Assembly (NCBI GenBank): GCA_026387595.1
Contig: JAPLLL010000050.1
Location: 1-11,940 of the forward strand
Origin: Candidatus Omnitrophota bacterium
Lineage (GTDB): Bacteria; Omnitrophota; Gorgyraeia; JABMQH01
DNA: 11,940 nucleotides
Direction of reading: 5' to 3'
Shown: positions 1-6,393 of the stretch, piece by piece
Layout of the letters: the number at the start of each line of letters is the position of its first letter
Numbering within the stretch: position 1 is the stretch's first letter
Translations under genes and position numbers: made by a program
The notes under the pieces: generated by a model
Database searches by the model: none
What the model was told of the DNA's origin: nothing
The model's input: only the letters and a program-made list of their open reading frames with translations

Positions 1-2
1 CG

Positions 3-1280
3 GGCTGCCCGACCCTCAAGGTGTTTAACGGCTGCGAGCAATGCGTTGCGATCCGCAAAGGGATCGCGATTAACGGTTTGGGAAAACACTGTTTCAGGCT
101 TACCACATCTCCTATAAAAGATGAACACGGCAAGATCGTCCAGGTCCTTGAACTTGCGGAAGACGTAACCGACCAGGTCAAGGCGGAACAGGAGATAAAG
201 AGGCGCCTTAATGTTGTTACAAAGGAGCTTAATTTCCTGTCCAGACTGGACAGGGATTTTATTTCGCTGCAGGAACTTTCGCTTGACCAGATCCTTAAGC
301 AATGCGTCGAGATATCACAATCATTGCTTGATTCAAAGATATGCAATCTGCGCCTGTTTGACGGTTCGCAAAAGACGCTTATCAGCAAAGCAAGCTCGGG
401 TCTTGAAGACGAGCTGTTAAAAGGGCTGAAAGTAGGCGATGGGATATGCGGCAAAGCAGCAGCCTCGAAGAAACCCGTCTTGATTATGGATCTGTTAGAG
501 TTCAAGCAGCTAAAAGACGACTCAAGTGTCCGGAAAAGCGGGCTTCGTTCGGCAGTCTGTGTTCCGATAATGCTTAAAGATGAGCTACTCGGGACGCTGG
601 CAGTGCTAAGTCCCCAGCCCAATGCCTTTACGAACGAAGAAGCAAAGCTTTTAATGTGCTTTGCAAACCATGTTGCCATACTTATAGATAATCTAAAAGC
701 TCACAAGGAAATCTTTACCTCGTATGTAAATACAATTAAATCGCTGGTCTCAGCCATAGAGGCAAGGGACTCGTATACCAGGGGCCATTCTGAAAAGGTT
801 ACCAAGTTTTCACTGGATATAGCGGATGCAATGGGCCTCTCCGAGGAGCATAAGGCAATGCTGACTTATTGCGGCCGGTTACACGATATAGGCAAGATCG
901 GCATTTCAGACGCCATACTTAATAAGCCGGGCCCCCTGACCGTTGCGGAAAGGGCAGAGATACAGCTGCATCCTTTGCGGGCAGTTGATATACTTTCAAG
1001 CCTGAAGTTTCTTGATAAAGGCATGCCTGCGATAAGGCACCATCATGAAAGATTTGACGGCAGGGGTTACCCGGACGGTTTAAAAGGCAAAGATATACCT
1101 CTTCTTGCGCGCATACTTACCTGTGCCGATTCATTTGACGCGATGACCTCGGACAGGGCATACCGGCCCGGCATGAGCATGGAAAAGGCGGTGCTCGAGA
1201 TGAAGGCAAGCCGTGAAAAACAATTTGACCCCGAAGTAACCGACGCTTTTATAGGCATTCTGGAAGGCCACCGCAGATAA
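3..1280 (+). CDS. HD-GYP domain cyclic-di-GMP phosphodiesterase-like sensor (PAS-GAF-HD-GYP), 5' end missing
   Basis: Cytoplasmic signalling protein. Its HD-GYP output domain belongs to the family that hydrolyses cyclic di-GMP. The reading frame is open from base 3 (GCPTLK upstream of the Val at base 21), so the gene starts before the window and the GTG at 21 is not its start. Counting that Val as residue 1: the end of a PAS/PAC module (about 1-52, ending LELAEDVTDQ), a short charged linker, a GAF domain (about 85-225, with GDGICGKAA and VCVPIML), then HD-GYP (about 232-419). HD-GYP motifs visible are RGHS (254-257), HDIGKIGI (288-295, the metal-binding HD pair), HHHERFDGRGYP (340-351) and CADSFDAMTSDRAYR (368-382). 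All catalytic motifs look intact. The signal sensed by PAS and GAF is unknown. Family assignment is firm; activity on cyclic di-GMP is inferred from the family. It stops at TAA 1278-1280 with no neighbour closer than the tRNA. Confidence 0.93.
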   Translation, partial: GCPTLKVFNGCEQCVAIRKGIAINGLGKHCFRLTTSPIKDEHGKIVQVLELAEDVTDQVKAEQEIKRRLNVVTKELNFLSRLDRDFISLQELSLDQILKQCVEISQSLLDSKICNLRLFDGSQKTLISKASSGLEDELLKGLKVGDGICGKAAASKKPVLIMDLLEFKQLKDDSSVRKSGLRSAVCVPIMLKDELLGTLAVLSPQPNAFTNEEAKLLMCFANHVAILIDNLKAHKEIFTSYVNTIKSLVSAIEARDSYTRGHSEKVTKFSLDIADAMGLSEEHKAMLTYCGRLHDIGKIGISDAILNKPGPLTVAERAEIQLHPLRAVDILSSLKFLDKGMPAIRHHHERFDGRGYPDGLKGKDIPLLARILTCADSFDAMTSDRAYRPGMSMEKAVLEMKASREKQFDPEVTDAFIGILEGHRR

Positions 1281-1376
1281 AGCCCTTAAGTTTCACCAGG
1301 GCTAATACTGAGCGGCCATTGTCCACCCGCAATATATATGGCGCAGTTACTGGCCGCGAATGTATAAAGTCCCGCC

Positions 1377-1404
1377 TTGACTTTTCGTGATATTAATGTA
1401 TTAT
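1377..1404 (+). promoter_or_regulatory. Candidate sigma70-type promoter upstream of the tRNA
   Basis: TTGACT (1377-1382) matches the -35 consensus at 5 of 6 positions. After a 16-bp spacer, TATTAT (1399-1404) matches the -10 consensus at 5 of 6. An alternative -10, TATGAT at 1402-1407, would give a 19-bp spacer. Transcription would start near 1411 and run through the hairpin repeats into the tRNA about 190 bp downstream, possibly on into the glycerol operon. Based on sequence match only. Confidence 0.45.
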
Positions 1405-1430
1405 GATTAGAAGACTAATATGCCCGGCGC

Positions 1431-1464
1431 CCCTCGGCTTGCATGAAAAATTCAAAGCCTCGGG
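1431..1464 (+). repeat. Hairpin repeat, copy I (CCC-TC-stem-loop-stem-TC-GGG)
   Basis: CCC (1431-1433), TC, stem GGCTT (1436-1440), a 14-nt loop, stem AAGCC (1455-1459), TC, GGG (1462-1464), then ACTT. CCC pairs with GGG and GGCTT with AAGCC, leaving a symmetric TC/TC internal loop. The same architecture with a different inner stem recurs at 1521-1555 and, on the other strand, at 1715-1752. Confidence 0.6.
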
Positions 1465-1479
1465 ACTTGGCACATGAAT
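1461..1479 (+). repeat. 19-bp direct repeat, first copy
   Basis: CGGGACTTGGCACATGAAT at 1461-1479 is repeated exactly at 1562-1580, 101 bp further on. A shorter form (CGGGACTT) lies at 1552-1559. The first copy overlaps the 3' arm of hairpin copy I. Confidence 0.85.
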
Positions 1480-1485
1480 CAATGT

Positions 1486-1518
1486 CCCTCGTCACAGCAT
1501 ATGCGAAACAAGGGTGAC
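1486..1518 (+). repeat. Hairpin repeat, partial copy
   Basis: It begins like the other copies: CCC (1486-1488), TC, stem GTCAC (1491-1495), and the stem closes with GTGAC (1514-1518). It is followed by TTCCC rather than TCGGG, so the outer clamp is missing. It runs directly into copy II at 1521. It could be a truncated member of the family, or chance. Confidence 0.4.
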
Positions 1519-1520
1519 TT

Positions 1521-1555
1521 CCCTCGTTGCCGAATGTAAGCAATGGCAACTCGGG
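1521..1555 (+). repeat. Hairpin repeat, copy II
   Basis: CCC (1521-1523), TC, stem GTTGCC (1526-1531), a 13-nt loop, stem GGCAAC (1545-1550), TC, GGG (1553-1555), then ACTT. The outer CCC/GGG clamp, the TC/TC internal loop and the trailing ACTT match copy I. The inner stem differs but still pairs, which suggests structure rather than primary sequence is kept. Confidence 0.65.
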
Positions 1556-1561
1556 ACTTCG

Positions 1562-1580
1562 CGGGACTTGGCACATGAAT
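1562..1580 (+). repeat. 19-bp direct repeat, second copy
   Basis: Exact copy of 1461-1479. It lies 6 bp after hairpin copy II and 19 bp before the tRNA. The pair suggests that a unit of hairpin plus ACTTGGCACATGAAT has been duplicated here. Confidence 0.85.
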
Positions 1581-1599
1581 AGTTAAGAAGTAAGCGTAG

Positions 1600-1673
1600 G
1601 CCGGCGTAGCTCAGCCTGGAAGAGCAAGCGGCTCATACCCGCTCGGTCTGTGGTTCAAATCCACACGCCGGTA
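1600..1673 (+). tRNA. tRNA with CAT anticodon, elongator Met or lysidine-type Ile2
   Basis: A full cloverleaf can be folded. Acceptor GCCGGCG (1600-1606) pairs with CGCCGGT (1666-1672) with a G1-U72 wobble at the end. D stem GCTC (1609-1612) pairs with GAGC (1622-1625). Anticodon stem AGCGG (1627-1631) pairs with CCGCT (1639-1643), and the loop CTCATAC places anticodon CAT at 1634-1636. T stem TGTGG (1649-1653) pairs with CCACA (1661-1665) around loop TTCAAAT. The discriminator is A1673 and CCA is not encoded (the next bases are CTA). Initiator tRNA is unlikely because position 1-72 is not a C-A mismatch and pair 11-24 is C-G. A CAT anticodon can be elongator Met or, after lysidine modification by TilS, an Ile reader of AUA; the sequence alone does not decide. 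C38 in the loop is uncommon. Confidence 0.93.
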
Positions 1674-1713
1674 CTAATTTTGCCATAATTTCACATATTC
1701 AGCAAAATTAGTA
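1672..1713 (+). repeat. 12-bp perfect inverted repeat overlapping the tRNA 3' end
   Basis: TACTAATTTTGC (1672-1683) and GCAAAATTAGTA (1702-1713) are perfect reverse complements around an 18-nt loop. The left arm includes the last paired base and the discriminator of the tRNA. There is no T-run after the right arm, so a classical intrinsic terminator is not supported. A processing hairpin or the scar of an inserted element is possible. Confidence 0.6.
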
Positions 1714-1714
1714 T

Positions 1715-1752
1715 CCCGAGCCCCTCTTGTGACCTAATATCGAGGGCGAGGG
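1715..1752 (-). repeat. Hairpin repeat, copy III (opposite orientation)
   Basis: Read on the - strand it has the same architecture as copies I and II: CCC, TC, stem GCCCTC, a 15-nt loop, stem GAGGGGC with one bulged G, TC, GGG. On the + strand its right arm is GAGGGCGAGGG (1742-1752), which is also the purine-rich ribosome-binding stretch just before the TTG start at 1754. Confidence 0.55.
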
Positions 1753-1753
1753 A

Positions 1754-2593
1754 TTGGAGGCAGTCATATCAGAACCCGCGCTTTACAATGATGCTAAGGC
1801 CGGCATCATTTACAGAAAATGGGAATGCCGCTCTCCTAAGGCGGTATTTCTTTTAGTCCACGGCCTTGGCGGCCACAGCGGCAGATGGGAATTCCTTGCC
1901 GATTTTTTTCTGCACTACGAAAGATCTTCCTACGCCATAGAGCTCAAGGGTTTTGGCGAGACAAAAGATCTAAGGGGCCATATCGATTCATTTGATACCT
2001 ACCTGAAGGATATCGTATCTCTTCATGAAATAATAAAACGGGAAAACAGCGGAGCAAAAATATTTCTCCTGGGCGAAAGCATGGGCGCTCTTATTTCTTT
2101 TTTAACCGCAGCTAAAAATCCCAATCTGTTTAACGGGCTTATTTGTATTTCGCCGGCTTTTAAAAGCAGGTTAAAATTTGGGTTCTTGGGATACCTGAAG
2201 ATCTTTACCTTACTGATTATTAATCCTAAAAAACGGGTCAGTGTGCCGTTTAATTCAATGATGTGCACGCGCGATGTTAAGTATCAAAAACTGATGGATA
2301 ACGATAGCAGGGAATACAGGCTTGCCACGCCAAGACTGCTTTTAAATATTGCGTTGGCCGGCCGGCAGGCAACGGCCATCAAAGATAATATCAGAACTCC
2401 GGTTCTATTTTTAGTTGCGGGTGAATATGACCGATTAATCGATCCCGCTGCCGCCCAAAATATATTCGGGGGCTTACAAGCAAGCGGCAAAGAAATGATC
2501 CGGTATCCGCAGATGTGCCACGCGCTTTCAATCGACCTGGACAAAGAAAAGGTATTCGGCGATATCCTGAAATGGGTTGAAAAAAGGATTTAG
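1754..2593 (+). CDS. Alpha/beta hydrolase, monoacylglycerol lipase-like (serine hydrolase)
   Basis: A 279-residue cytoplasmic serine hydrolase of the monoglyceride-lipase/lysophospholipase type. The oxyanion-hole motif HGLGG is at 36-40. The nucleophile elbow GESMG is at 107-111, making Ser109 the nucleophile. Asp226 in GEYD and His256 in MCHALS complete the expected triad. No signal peptide is seen. The start is TTG at 1754: an in-frame stop lies at 1730-1732, no ATG precedes the nucleophile elbow, and GAGGG (1742-1746) sits 7 bp upstream of TTG. The stop is 11 bp before glpK, so the two are probably cotranscribed. A lipase releasing glycerol from monoacylglycerol would feed the kinase that follows. 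The fold and triad are clear; the substrate is inferred from the family and the neighbours. Another ester or lysophospholipid substrate is possible. Confidence 0.85.
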   Translation: MEAVISEPALYNDAKAGIIYRKWECRSPKAVFLLVHGLGGHSGRWEFLADFFLHYERSSYAIELKGFGETKDLRGHIDSFDTYLKDIVSLHEIIKRENSGAKIFLLGESMGALISFLTAAKNPNLFNGLICISPAFKSRLKFGFLGYLKIFTLLIINPKKRVSVPFNSMMCTRDVKYQKLMDNDSREYRLATPRLLLNIALAGRQATAIKDNIRTPVLFLVAGEYDRLIDPAAAQNIFGGLQASGKEMIRYPQMCHALSIDLDKEKVFGDILKWVEKRI

Positions 2594-2598
2594 GGGAG
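2592..2598 (+). promoter_or_regulatory. Strong ribosome binding site of glpK
   Basis: AGGGGAG at 2592-2598 is a strong Shine-Dalgarno match ending 6 bp before ATG 2605. It overlaps the stop of the hydrolase, which fits translation of an operon message. Confidence 0.6.
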
Positions 2599-2604
2599 AT
2601 ACCT

Positions 2605-4086
2605 ATGAAATACATATTGGCGATAGACCAGGGCACGACATCAAGCAGGGCCGTTCTCTATGATAAAACCGCGAAAAGAAGAGCAAGCGCTCAGGAGGAA
2701 TTTGCGCAATATTTTCCAAGGCCGGGCTGGGTTGAACATGATCCTCAGCAGATATGGAAAAGTGTAAGCAATTCTGTGCGCAAAGTTATTTCGCAGGTAA
2801 AAGGTGTTGACATAGCCGCAATCGGCATCACGAATCAGCGTGAGACAACTGTTATCTGGGACAAAGATACGGGTAAGCCCGTTTATAATGCGATAGTTTG
2901 GCAGTGCCGCCGCACAGCCGGCCGCTGTGACAAATTAAAAAAAGAAAAAGGCAAAGCGGAGTTCTTCAAAAAAAGAACAGGCCTGCCCATAGACGCGTAT
3001 TTTTCAGCGACCAAGATAGAATGGATATTAAAAAATGTCCCCGGCGCACTGGCAAAGACAAGGCAGGGAAAATTATTATTCGGCACAACGGATGCATGGA
3101 TATTGTGGAAACTTACGGGCGGTAAAACACACGCGACTGATTTTACAAACGCCTCCCGCACAATGCTGTTTAATATTGAAAAACTGGACTGGGACCGCGA
3201 TATCCTGAAGGAATTCGGGATCCCCAGGCAGATGCTTCCGGCAGTAAAGAGATCGTCCGGATTTTTCGGTAAGACCGCAAATACCGCGGGCCTGCCTGCC
3301 GGTATCCCCATATGCGGGATAGCAGGCGACCAACAGGCAGCGCTTTTCGGCCAGACATGCTTTGAGCCGGGTACGATCAAGAACACATACGGCACAGGCT
3401 GTTTTATGCTGTTAAATACCGGAAAAAAGCGGCCCGTATCCAGGTACGGCCTTATTACAACGCTTGCGTGCGGGCCAAAGGGCGAACCCGTATATGCGCT
3501 TGAAGGCGCGGTATTTATCGCAGGCGCCGCGGTCCAATGGCTGCGGGATGGGCTTAAGATCCTTAGATCAGCAGCCGAATCCGAAAAGATGGCCGGGAGC
3601 ATAAAAGACAACGCCGGAGTTTATTTTGTGCCTGCGCTGGTAGGTCTTGGCGCCCCGTATTGGGATTCCGAAGCGCGCGGCGCCATTTTCGGCATAACAA
3701 GGGGCACGACCGCAAATCACATTGTCCGGGCAGCGATCGAGGCGATATGCTACCAGACAAAAGACGTGCTTGAGGCAATGAAAAAGGATTCGGGTCTTGC
3801 TATAAAAACCTTGAAGGTGGACGGCGGGGCAGCGGCAAATAATGCCTTATGCCAGTTCCAGTCAAATATCCTCGGGATCGATGTGGTGCGGCCAAGGGTG
3901 ATCGAGATCACGTCGCTTGGCGCCGCATATTTGGCAGGGCTTTGGGCCGGCTACTGGAAAGATACAGCCCAGATCAGGAAATGCTGGCAGGAGGACAAAA
4001 CATTCAAGCCCCGTATGCCGCGCAGCGCTGCGCTAAATCTTTATAACGGCTGGCTTAAAGCAGTTAAACGCACCCTCTCGGAATGA
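2605..4086 (+). CDS. glpK: Glycerol kinase
   Basis: A 493-residue FGGY-family kinase that phosphorylates glycerol with ATP to sn-glycerol 3-phosphate in the cytoplasm. Its length is close to the roughly 500 residues usual for GlpK. The N-terminal phosphate-binding segment AIDQGTTSSR (6-15) is intact. The glycerol-contact residues known from E. coli GlpK have counterparts at Arg79-Glu80 (NQRETT), Tyr132 and Asp242 (GIAGDQQAA). TYGTGCFML (261-269) is the second phosphate-binding segment, and GLGAPYWD and VDGGAAANN are further FGGY signatures. The ATG has a strong ribosome site (AGGGGAG). The TGA overlaps the next start as ATGA, implying translational coupling to the glycerol 3-phosphate dehydrogenase. 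No glycerol facilitator (glpF) lies in the window, so glycerol must come from outside by another gene or from the upstream hydrolase. Confidence 0.97.
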   Translation: MKYILAIDQGTTSSRAVLYDKTAKRRASAQEEFAQYFPRPGWVEHDPQQIWKSVSNSVRKVISQVKGVDIAAIGITNQRETTVIWDKDTGKPVYNAIVWQCRRTAGRCDKLKKEKGKAEFFKKRTGLPIDAYFSATKIEWILKNVPGALAKTRQGKLLFGTTDAWILWKLTGGKTHATDFTNASRTMLFNIEKLDWDRDILKEFGIPRQMLPAVKRSSGFFGKTANTAGLPAGIPICGIAGDQQAALFGQTCFEPGTIKNTYGTGCFMLLNTGKKRPVSRYGLITTLACGPKGEPVYALEGAVFIAGAAVQWLRDGLKILRSAAESEKMAGSIKDNAGVYFVPALVGLGAPYWDSEARGAIFGITRGTTANHIVRAAIEAICYQTKDVLEAMKKDSGLAIKTLKVDGGAAANNALCQFQSNILGIDVVRPRVIEITSLGAAYLAGLWAGYWKDTAQIRKCWQEDKTFKPRMPRSAALNLYNGWLKAVKRTLSE

Positions 4087-5516
4087 AAACATATGATGTA
4101 GTCATAATCGGCGCAGGTGTTGTAGGCGCTGCTATCGGCCGCGAGCTTTCGCAGTATAAGTTGAATATTGCCATACTTGAGAAAGACCAAGAGCATGGCT
4201 TCGGAGTTTCAAAATCCAATTCAGGCATTATCCATCCGGGCACACAAAATCCCCCGAACTCATTAAAAGGCAGGCTATGCGTGCAGGGGAACGTCCTGAT
4301 ACGAAAGATCTCCCACGAGCTCGGCGTTGATTTCAAGGAAACAGGAGAACTAATCGTTGCATTTTCCCGGGAAGAGATCCCCCGGCTTTTAGGACTAAAA
4401 AAAGAGGCCGAACAGCTCGGAGTTCCGTGGCTCTCCATCGTAGATAAAACCTGGTTAAGAAAAAATGAGCCCAACCTTTCAAAAGAAGCCGTTGCCGCGC
4501 TTTATGCGCCTACCGCAGGCATAATAAGCCCTTACAGGCTGGTATATGATCTTTGTGAAAACGCCGTAAGAAACGGCGTAGAGATCCATACCGCAAACCC
4601 TGTTAAGAATATCCTGAAGACAGACAGGTATTTTGAGATCAATATGCCGAACGACACATTCAGATCAAGGTATGTTATCAATAGTGCAGGCCTGTTTGCA
4701 GATGAGATCTCCAGGATGGTCGGCGTCAATAATTTTCAAATCACTCCGCGCAAAGGGGAGGAATTTATTCTTGATAAAAAGCGCGAACACATAACAAACC
4801 ACCTTCTTTTTCCGCTTCCGCAAAAGGATACAAAGGGTGTCCTGGTTATAAAAACTGCGGACGGGAATCCCATGATAGGGCCCACAGCAGAGGATATAAA
4901 CGATAAAAACGATTTATCAACCTCGGACAACGGGTTGGCAAAGGTACTTACTGCCGCAAAGAAAATGATACCGTCGATCAGCGAAAGCGACATCATTGCC
5001 TATTTTGCGGGGCTGAGGCCGGTTGCCGGCGAAGATTTTATCATCAGGCATGAGGATAAAGCGGCGGGATTTATAAATGTTGCCGGCATACAATCACCGG
5101 GCCTTACTGCCGCGCCGGCCATTGCATTGCTGGTCCGGGGACTCCTCGGGGAAAACGGGCTTACGCTGAAAAGGAAGCTTTTGTTCCATAAGCACCGCAA
5201 AGAGATAACGCACCTTTTTTCAATACCGTTTTCAATAACGCAGAAACTGGTTAAAAAAGACCCATCGTACGGGGATATTGTATGCAGGTGCGAGATGATT
5301 TCCCATAAAGAAATTCGTGATGCGATAAGCCGCGGCGCAAAAACACTTGACGGCATAAAATTCAGGACGCGGGCGCAGGCAGGCAGGTGCCACGGCAGTT
5401 TCTGCACAACAAGGTTAATGAAGATACTTGCCCAGGAAAGAAAGTTACCCCTTACCAGGGTCACCAAAAGAGGCGCAGGCTCTGAGATCGTTAAAAAGGA
5501 CAGGCTAGATGACTGA
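4083..5516 (+). CDS. glpA: FAD-dependent glycerol-3-phosphate dehydrogenase, GlpA-like, with C-terminal BFD-type [2Fe-2S] domain
   Basis: A 477-residue flavoprotein of the DAO family that oxidises glycerol 3-phosphate to dihydroxyacetone phosphate. The dinucleotide fold starts at residue 5 with GAGVVG (10-15). A typical substrate-domain stretch is SNSGIIHPG (45-53), and the FAD-contacting C-terminal motif is near 309-318 (AGLRPVAGED). The tail carries four cysteines in a BFD-like pattern: CRC at 401-403, and C436 and C441 in GRCHGSFC. This is expected to hold a [2Fe-2S] cluster, as in the C-terminal part of GlpA. It starts in an ATGA overlap with glpK and overlaps the following oxidoreductase by 8 nt. 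The order glpK, this gene, FAD oxidoreductase, DUF1667 is a known arrangement in anaerobes such as Thermotoga and clostridia, where the three proteins are thought to form one dehydrogenase system. The gene symbol is by homology; GlpO-like names are also used. Confidence 0.9.
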   Translation: MKTYDVVIIGAGVVGAAIGRELSQYKLNIAILEKDQEHGFGVSKSNSGIIHPGTQNPPNSLKGRLCVQGNVLIRKISHELGVDFKETGELIVAFSREEIPRLLGLKKEAEQLGVPWLSIVDKTWLRKNEPNLSKEAVAALYAPTAGIISPYRLVYDLCENAVRNGVEIHTANPVKNILKTDRYFEINMPNDTFRSRYVINSAGLFADEISRMVGVNNFQITPRKGEEFILDKKREHITNHLLFPLPQKDTKGVLVIKTADGNPMIGPTAEDINDKNDLSTSDNGLAKVLTAAKKMIPSISESDIIAYFAGLRPVAGEDFIIRHEDKAAGFINVAGIQSPGLTAAPAIALLVRGLLGENGLTLKRKLLFHKHRKEITHLFSIPFSITQKLVKKDPSYGDIVCRCEMISHKEIRDAISRGAKTLDGIKFRTRAQAGRCHGSFCTTRLMKILAQERKLPLTRVTKRGAGSEIVKKDRLDD

Positions 5517-6393
5517 GAGGGATCTGGTAATAGTAGGCGGCGGGCCTGCAGGGATCGCGGCAGCGATCGCTGCGCACGAAAACGGGGTAAGGGATATCCT
5601 GCTCCTTGAGCGGGATCAGTACCTTGGTGGCATACTGAACCAGTGCATTCATACCGGTTTCGGGCTTGGCTATTTTAAAGAGAATCTGACCGGGCCTGAA
5701 TATGCAGGCCGGTTTATAGAAAAACTACACAGTCTTAAGGGTATAGAAATAAGTTTAAGTTCTTTTGTCGTTAACCTGACATCCGATAAAACGCTTACGT
5801 ATTTAAAACCCGGCATGCTCAGCACAATCAGGGCAAAGGTGCTTATAATGGCGACCGGGTGCAGGGAAAAAACGCGCGAGATGGTGCATATAGCGGGCGA
5901 CCGGCCTGCAGGCGTATTTTCAGCAGGGCTTGCCCAAAAATTAATAAACATAGAAGGACTTTTACCCGGAAATGAAGTTGTTATTGTTGGCTCCGGAGAC
6001 ATAGGCCTTATCATGGCAAGGCGGTTCCTGCTGGAAGGGGCAGAGGTAAAGGCGGTTATTGAAATACAGAAAGAAAGCAGGGGCCTTATACGCAACGTGG
6101 TCCAGTGTGTTAAAGATTTTGGCATACCGCTCTACTTCCGGCATAAGATCGCGAAGATTCGCGGAAAAGACAGGGTGGAAGGCGTTGATATAGTTAAAGT
6201 CGATGACGCGCTGAATGAAATCCCTGGTTCAGGGTCTAAGATCAGTTGCGATACGATTTTAATGTCTGTAGGCTTGATACCAGAAAATGAACTTGTGGAA
6301 ATGGCAGGCGTTAAAGATGTTAATAAAATATTTGGCCGGGAAGCTTGCCGCGCGATTTTTAAAGTAGCAAAACTATGGAAAATCGAAAACTGA
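5509..6393 (+). CDS. FAD/NAD(P)-dependent oxidoreductase of the glycerol-3-phosphate dehydrogenase set, C-terminus lost by frameshifting deletion
   Basis: This reads 294 residues of a pyridine-nucleotide-disulfide-type oxidoreductase that normally sits between GlpA-like and DUF1667 genes and likely passes electrons between flavin and NAD(P). Motifs present are the FAD-binding GGGPAG (10-15), GGILNQCIHTGFG (40-52), MATGCREKTR (114-123), the NAD-binding GSGDIGLI (161-168), and SVGLIPENEL (253-262). After MAGVK (265-269) the homology stops. The second FAD motif expected next (roughly GxFACGNxxHVHDLVD) is absent and the last 25 residues look like random sequence. In another frame, bases 6335-6367 read AGKLAARFLK then TAG, which resembles the normal end of this family, and that stop lies 7 bp before the DUF1667 ATG. 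The simplest reading is an internal out-of-frame deletion of about 40-55 codons near 6315-6335. The product would probably not bind FAD normally. It could be a pseudogene or an assembly error. Confidence 0.85.
   Translation: MTERDLVIVGGGPAGIAAAIAAHENGVRDILLLERDQYLGGILNQCIHTGFGLGYFKENLTGPEYAGRFIEKLHSLKGIEISLSSFVVNLTSDKTLTYLKPGMLSTIRAKVLIMATGCREKTREMVHIAGDRPAGVFSAGLAQKLINIEGLLPGNEVVIVGSGDIGLIMARRFLLEGAEVKAVIEIQKESRGLIRNVVQCVKDFGIPLYFRHKIAKIRGKDRVEGVDIVKVDDALNEIPGSGSKISCDTILMSVGLIPENELVEMAGVKDVNKIFGREACRAIFKVAKLWKIEN

Larger units (their letters stand above)
1281..1599. other. Non-coding spacer rich in inverted repeats
   Basis: No plausible protein gene is seen here on either strand. It holds a 6-bp inverted repeat just after the HD-GYP stop (AGCCCT 1281-1286 / AGGGCT 1298-1303) without a T-run, so it is at best a weak terminator. 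A second 7-bp inverted repeat follows (GCGGCCA 1312-1318 / TGGCCGC 1351-1357). Then come a sigma70-like promoter near 1377-1404, hairpin repeats and a 19-bp direct repeat, listed separately. The region ends at the tRNA. Confidence 0.7.

Noticed and set aside
21..1280. GTG at 21 as the true start of the HD-GYP gene
   Set aside because: The frame is open to the window edge and the residues before it (GCPTLK) fit the PAS module, so the gene is simply cut by the window.
1281..1303. Intrinsic terminator after the HD-GYP gene
   Set aside because: Only a 6-bp stem with an 11-nt loop and no T-run follows.
1431..1580. CRISPR array
   Set aside because: Repeats are two or three, unevenly spaced, with structured rather than unique spacers, and no cas gene is present.
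1600..1673. Initiator tRNA-fMet
   Set aside because: The D loop resembles the initiator, but position 1-72 is G-U instead of a C-A mismatch, the anticodon stem has CGG/CCG rather than three consecutive G-C pairs of the initiator type, and pair 11-24 is C-G.
1672..1713. Intrinsic terminator after the tRNA
   Set aside because: The stem is perfect but AT-rich, the loop is 18 nt, and no T-run follows; it is reported only as an inverted repeat.
2883..3611. 242-codon open frame on the - strand inside glpK
   Set aside because: It lies wholly opposite a certain glpK, has no recognisable motif, and long antisense frames are expected opposite such codon usage.
5000..5467. 155-codon antisense frame opposite the end of the GlpA-like gene (and similar ones at 5670-6125 and 4064-4474)
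   Set aside because: They are shadows of conserved sense genes with no ribosome site or family resemblance.
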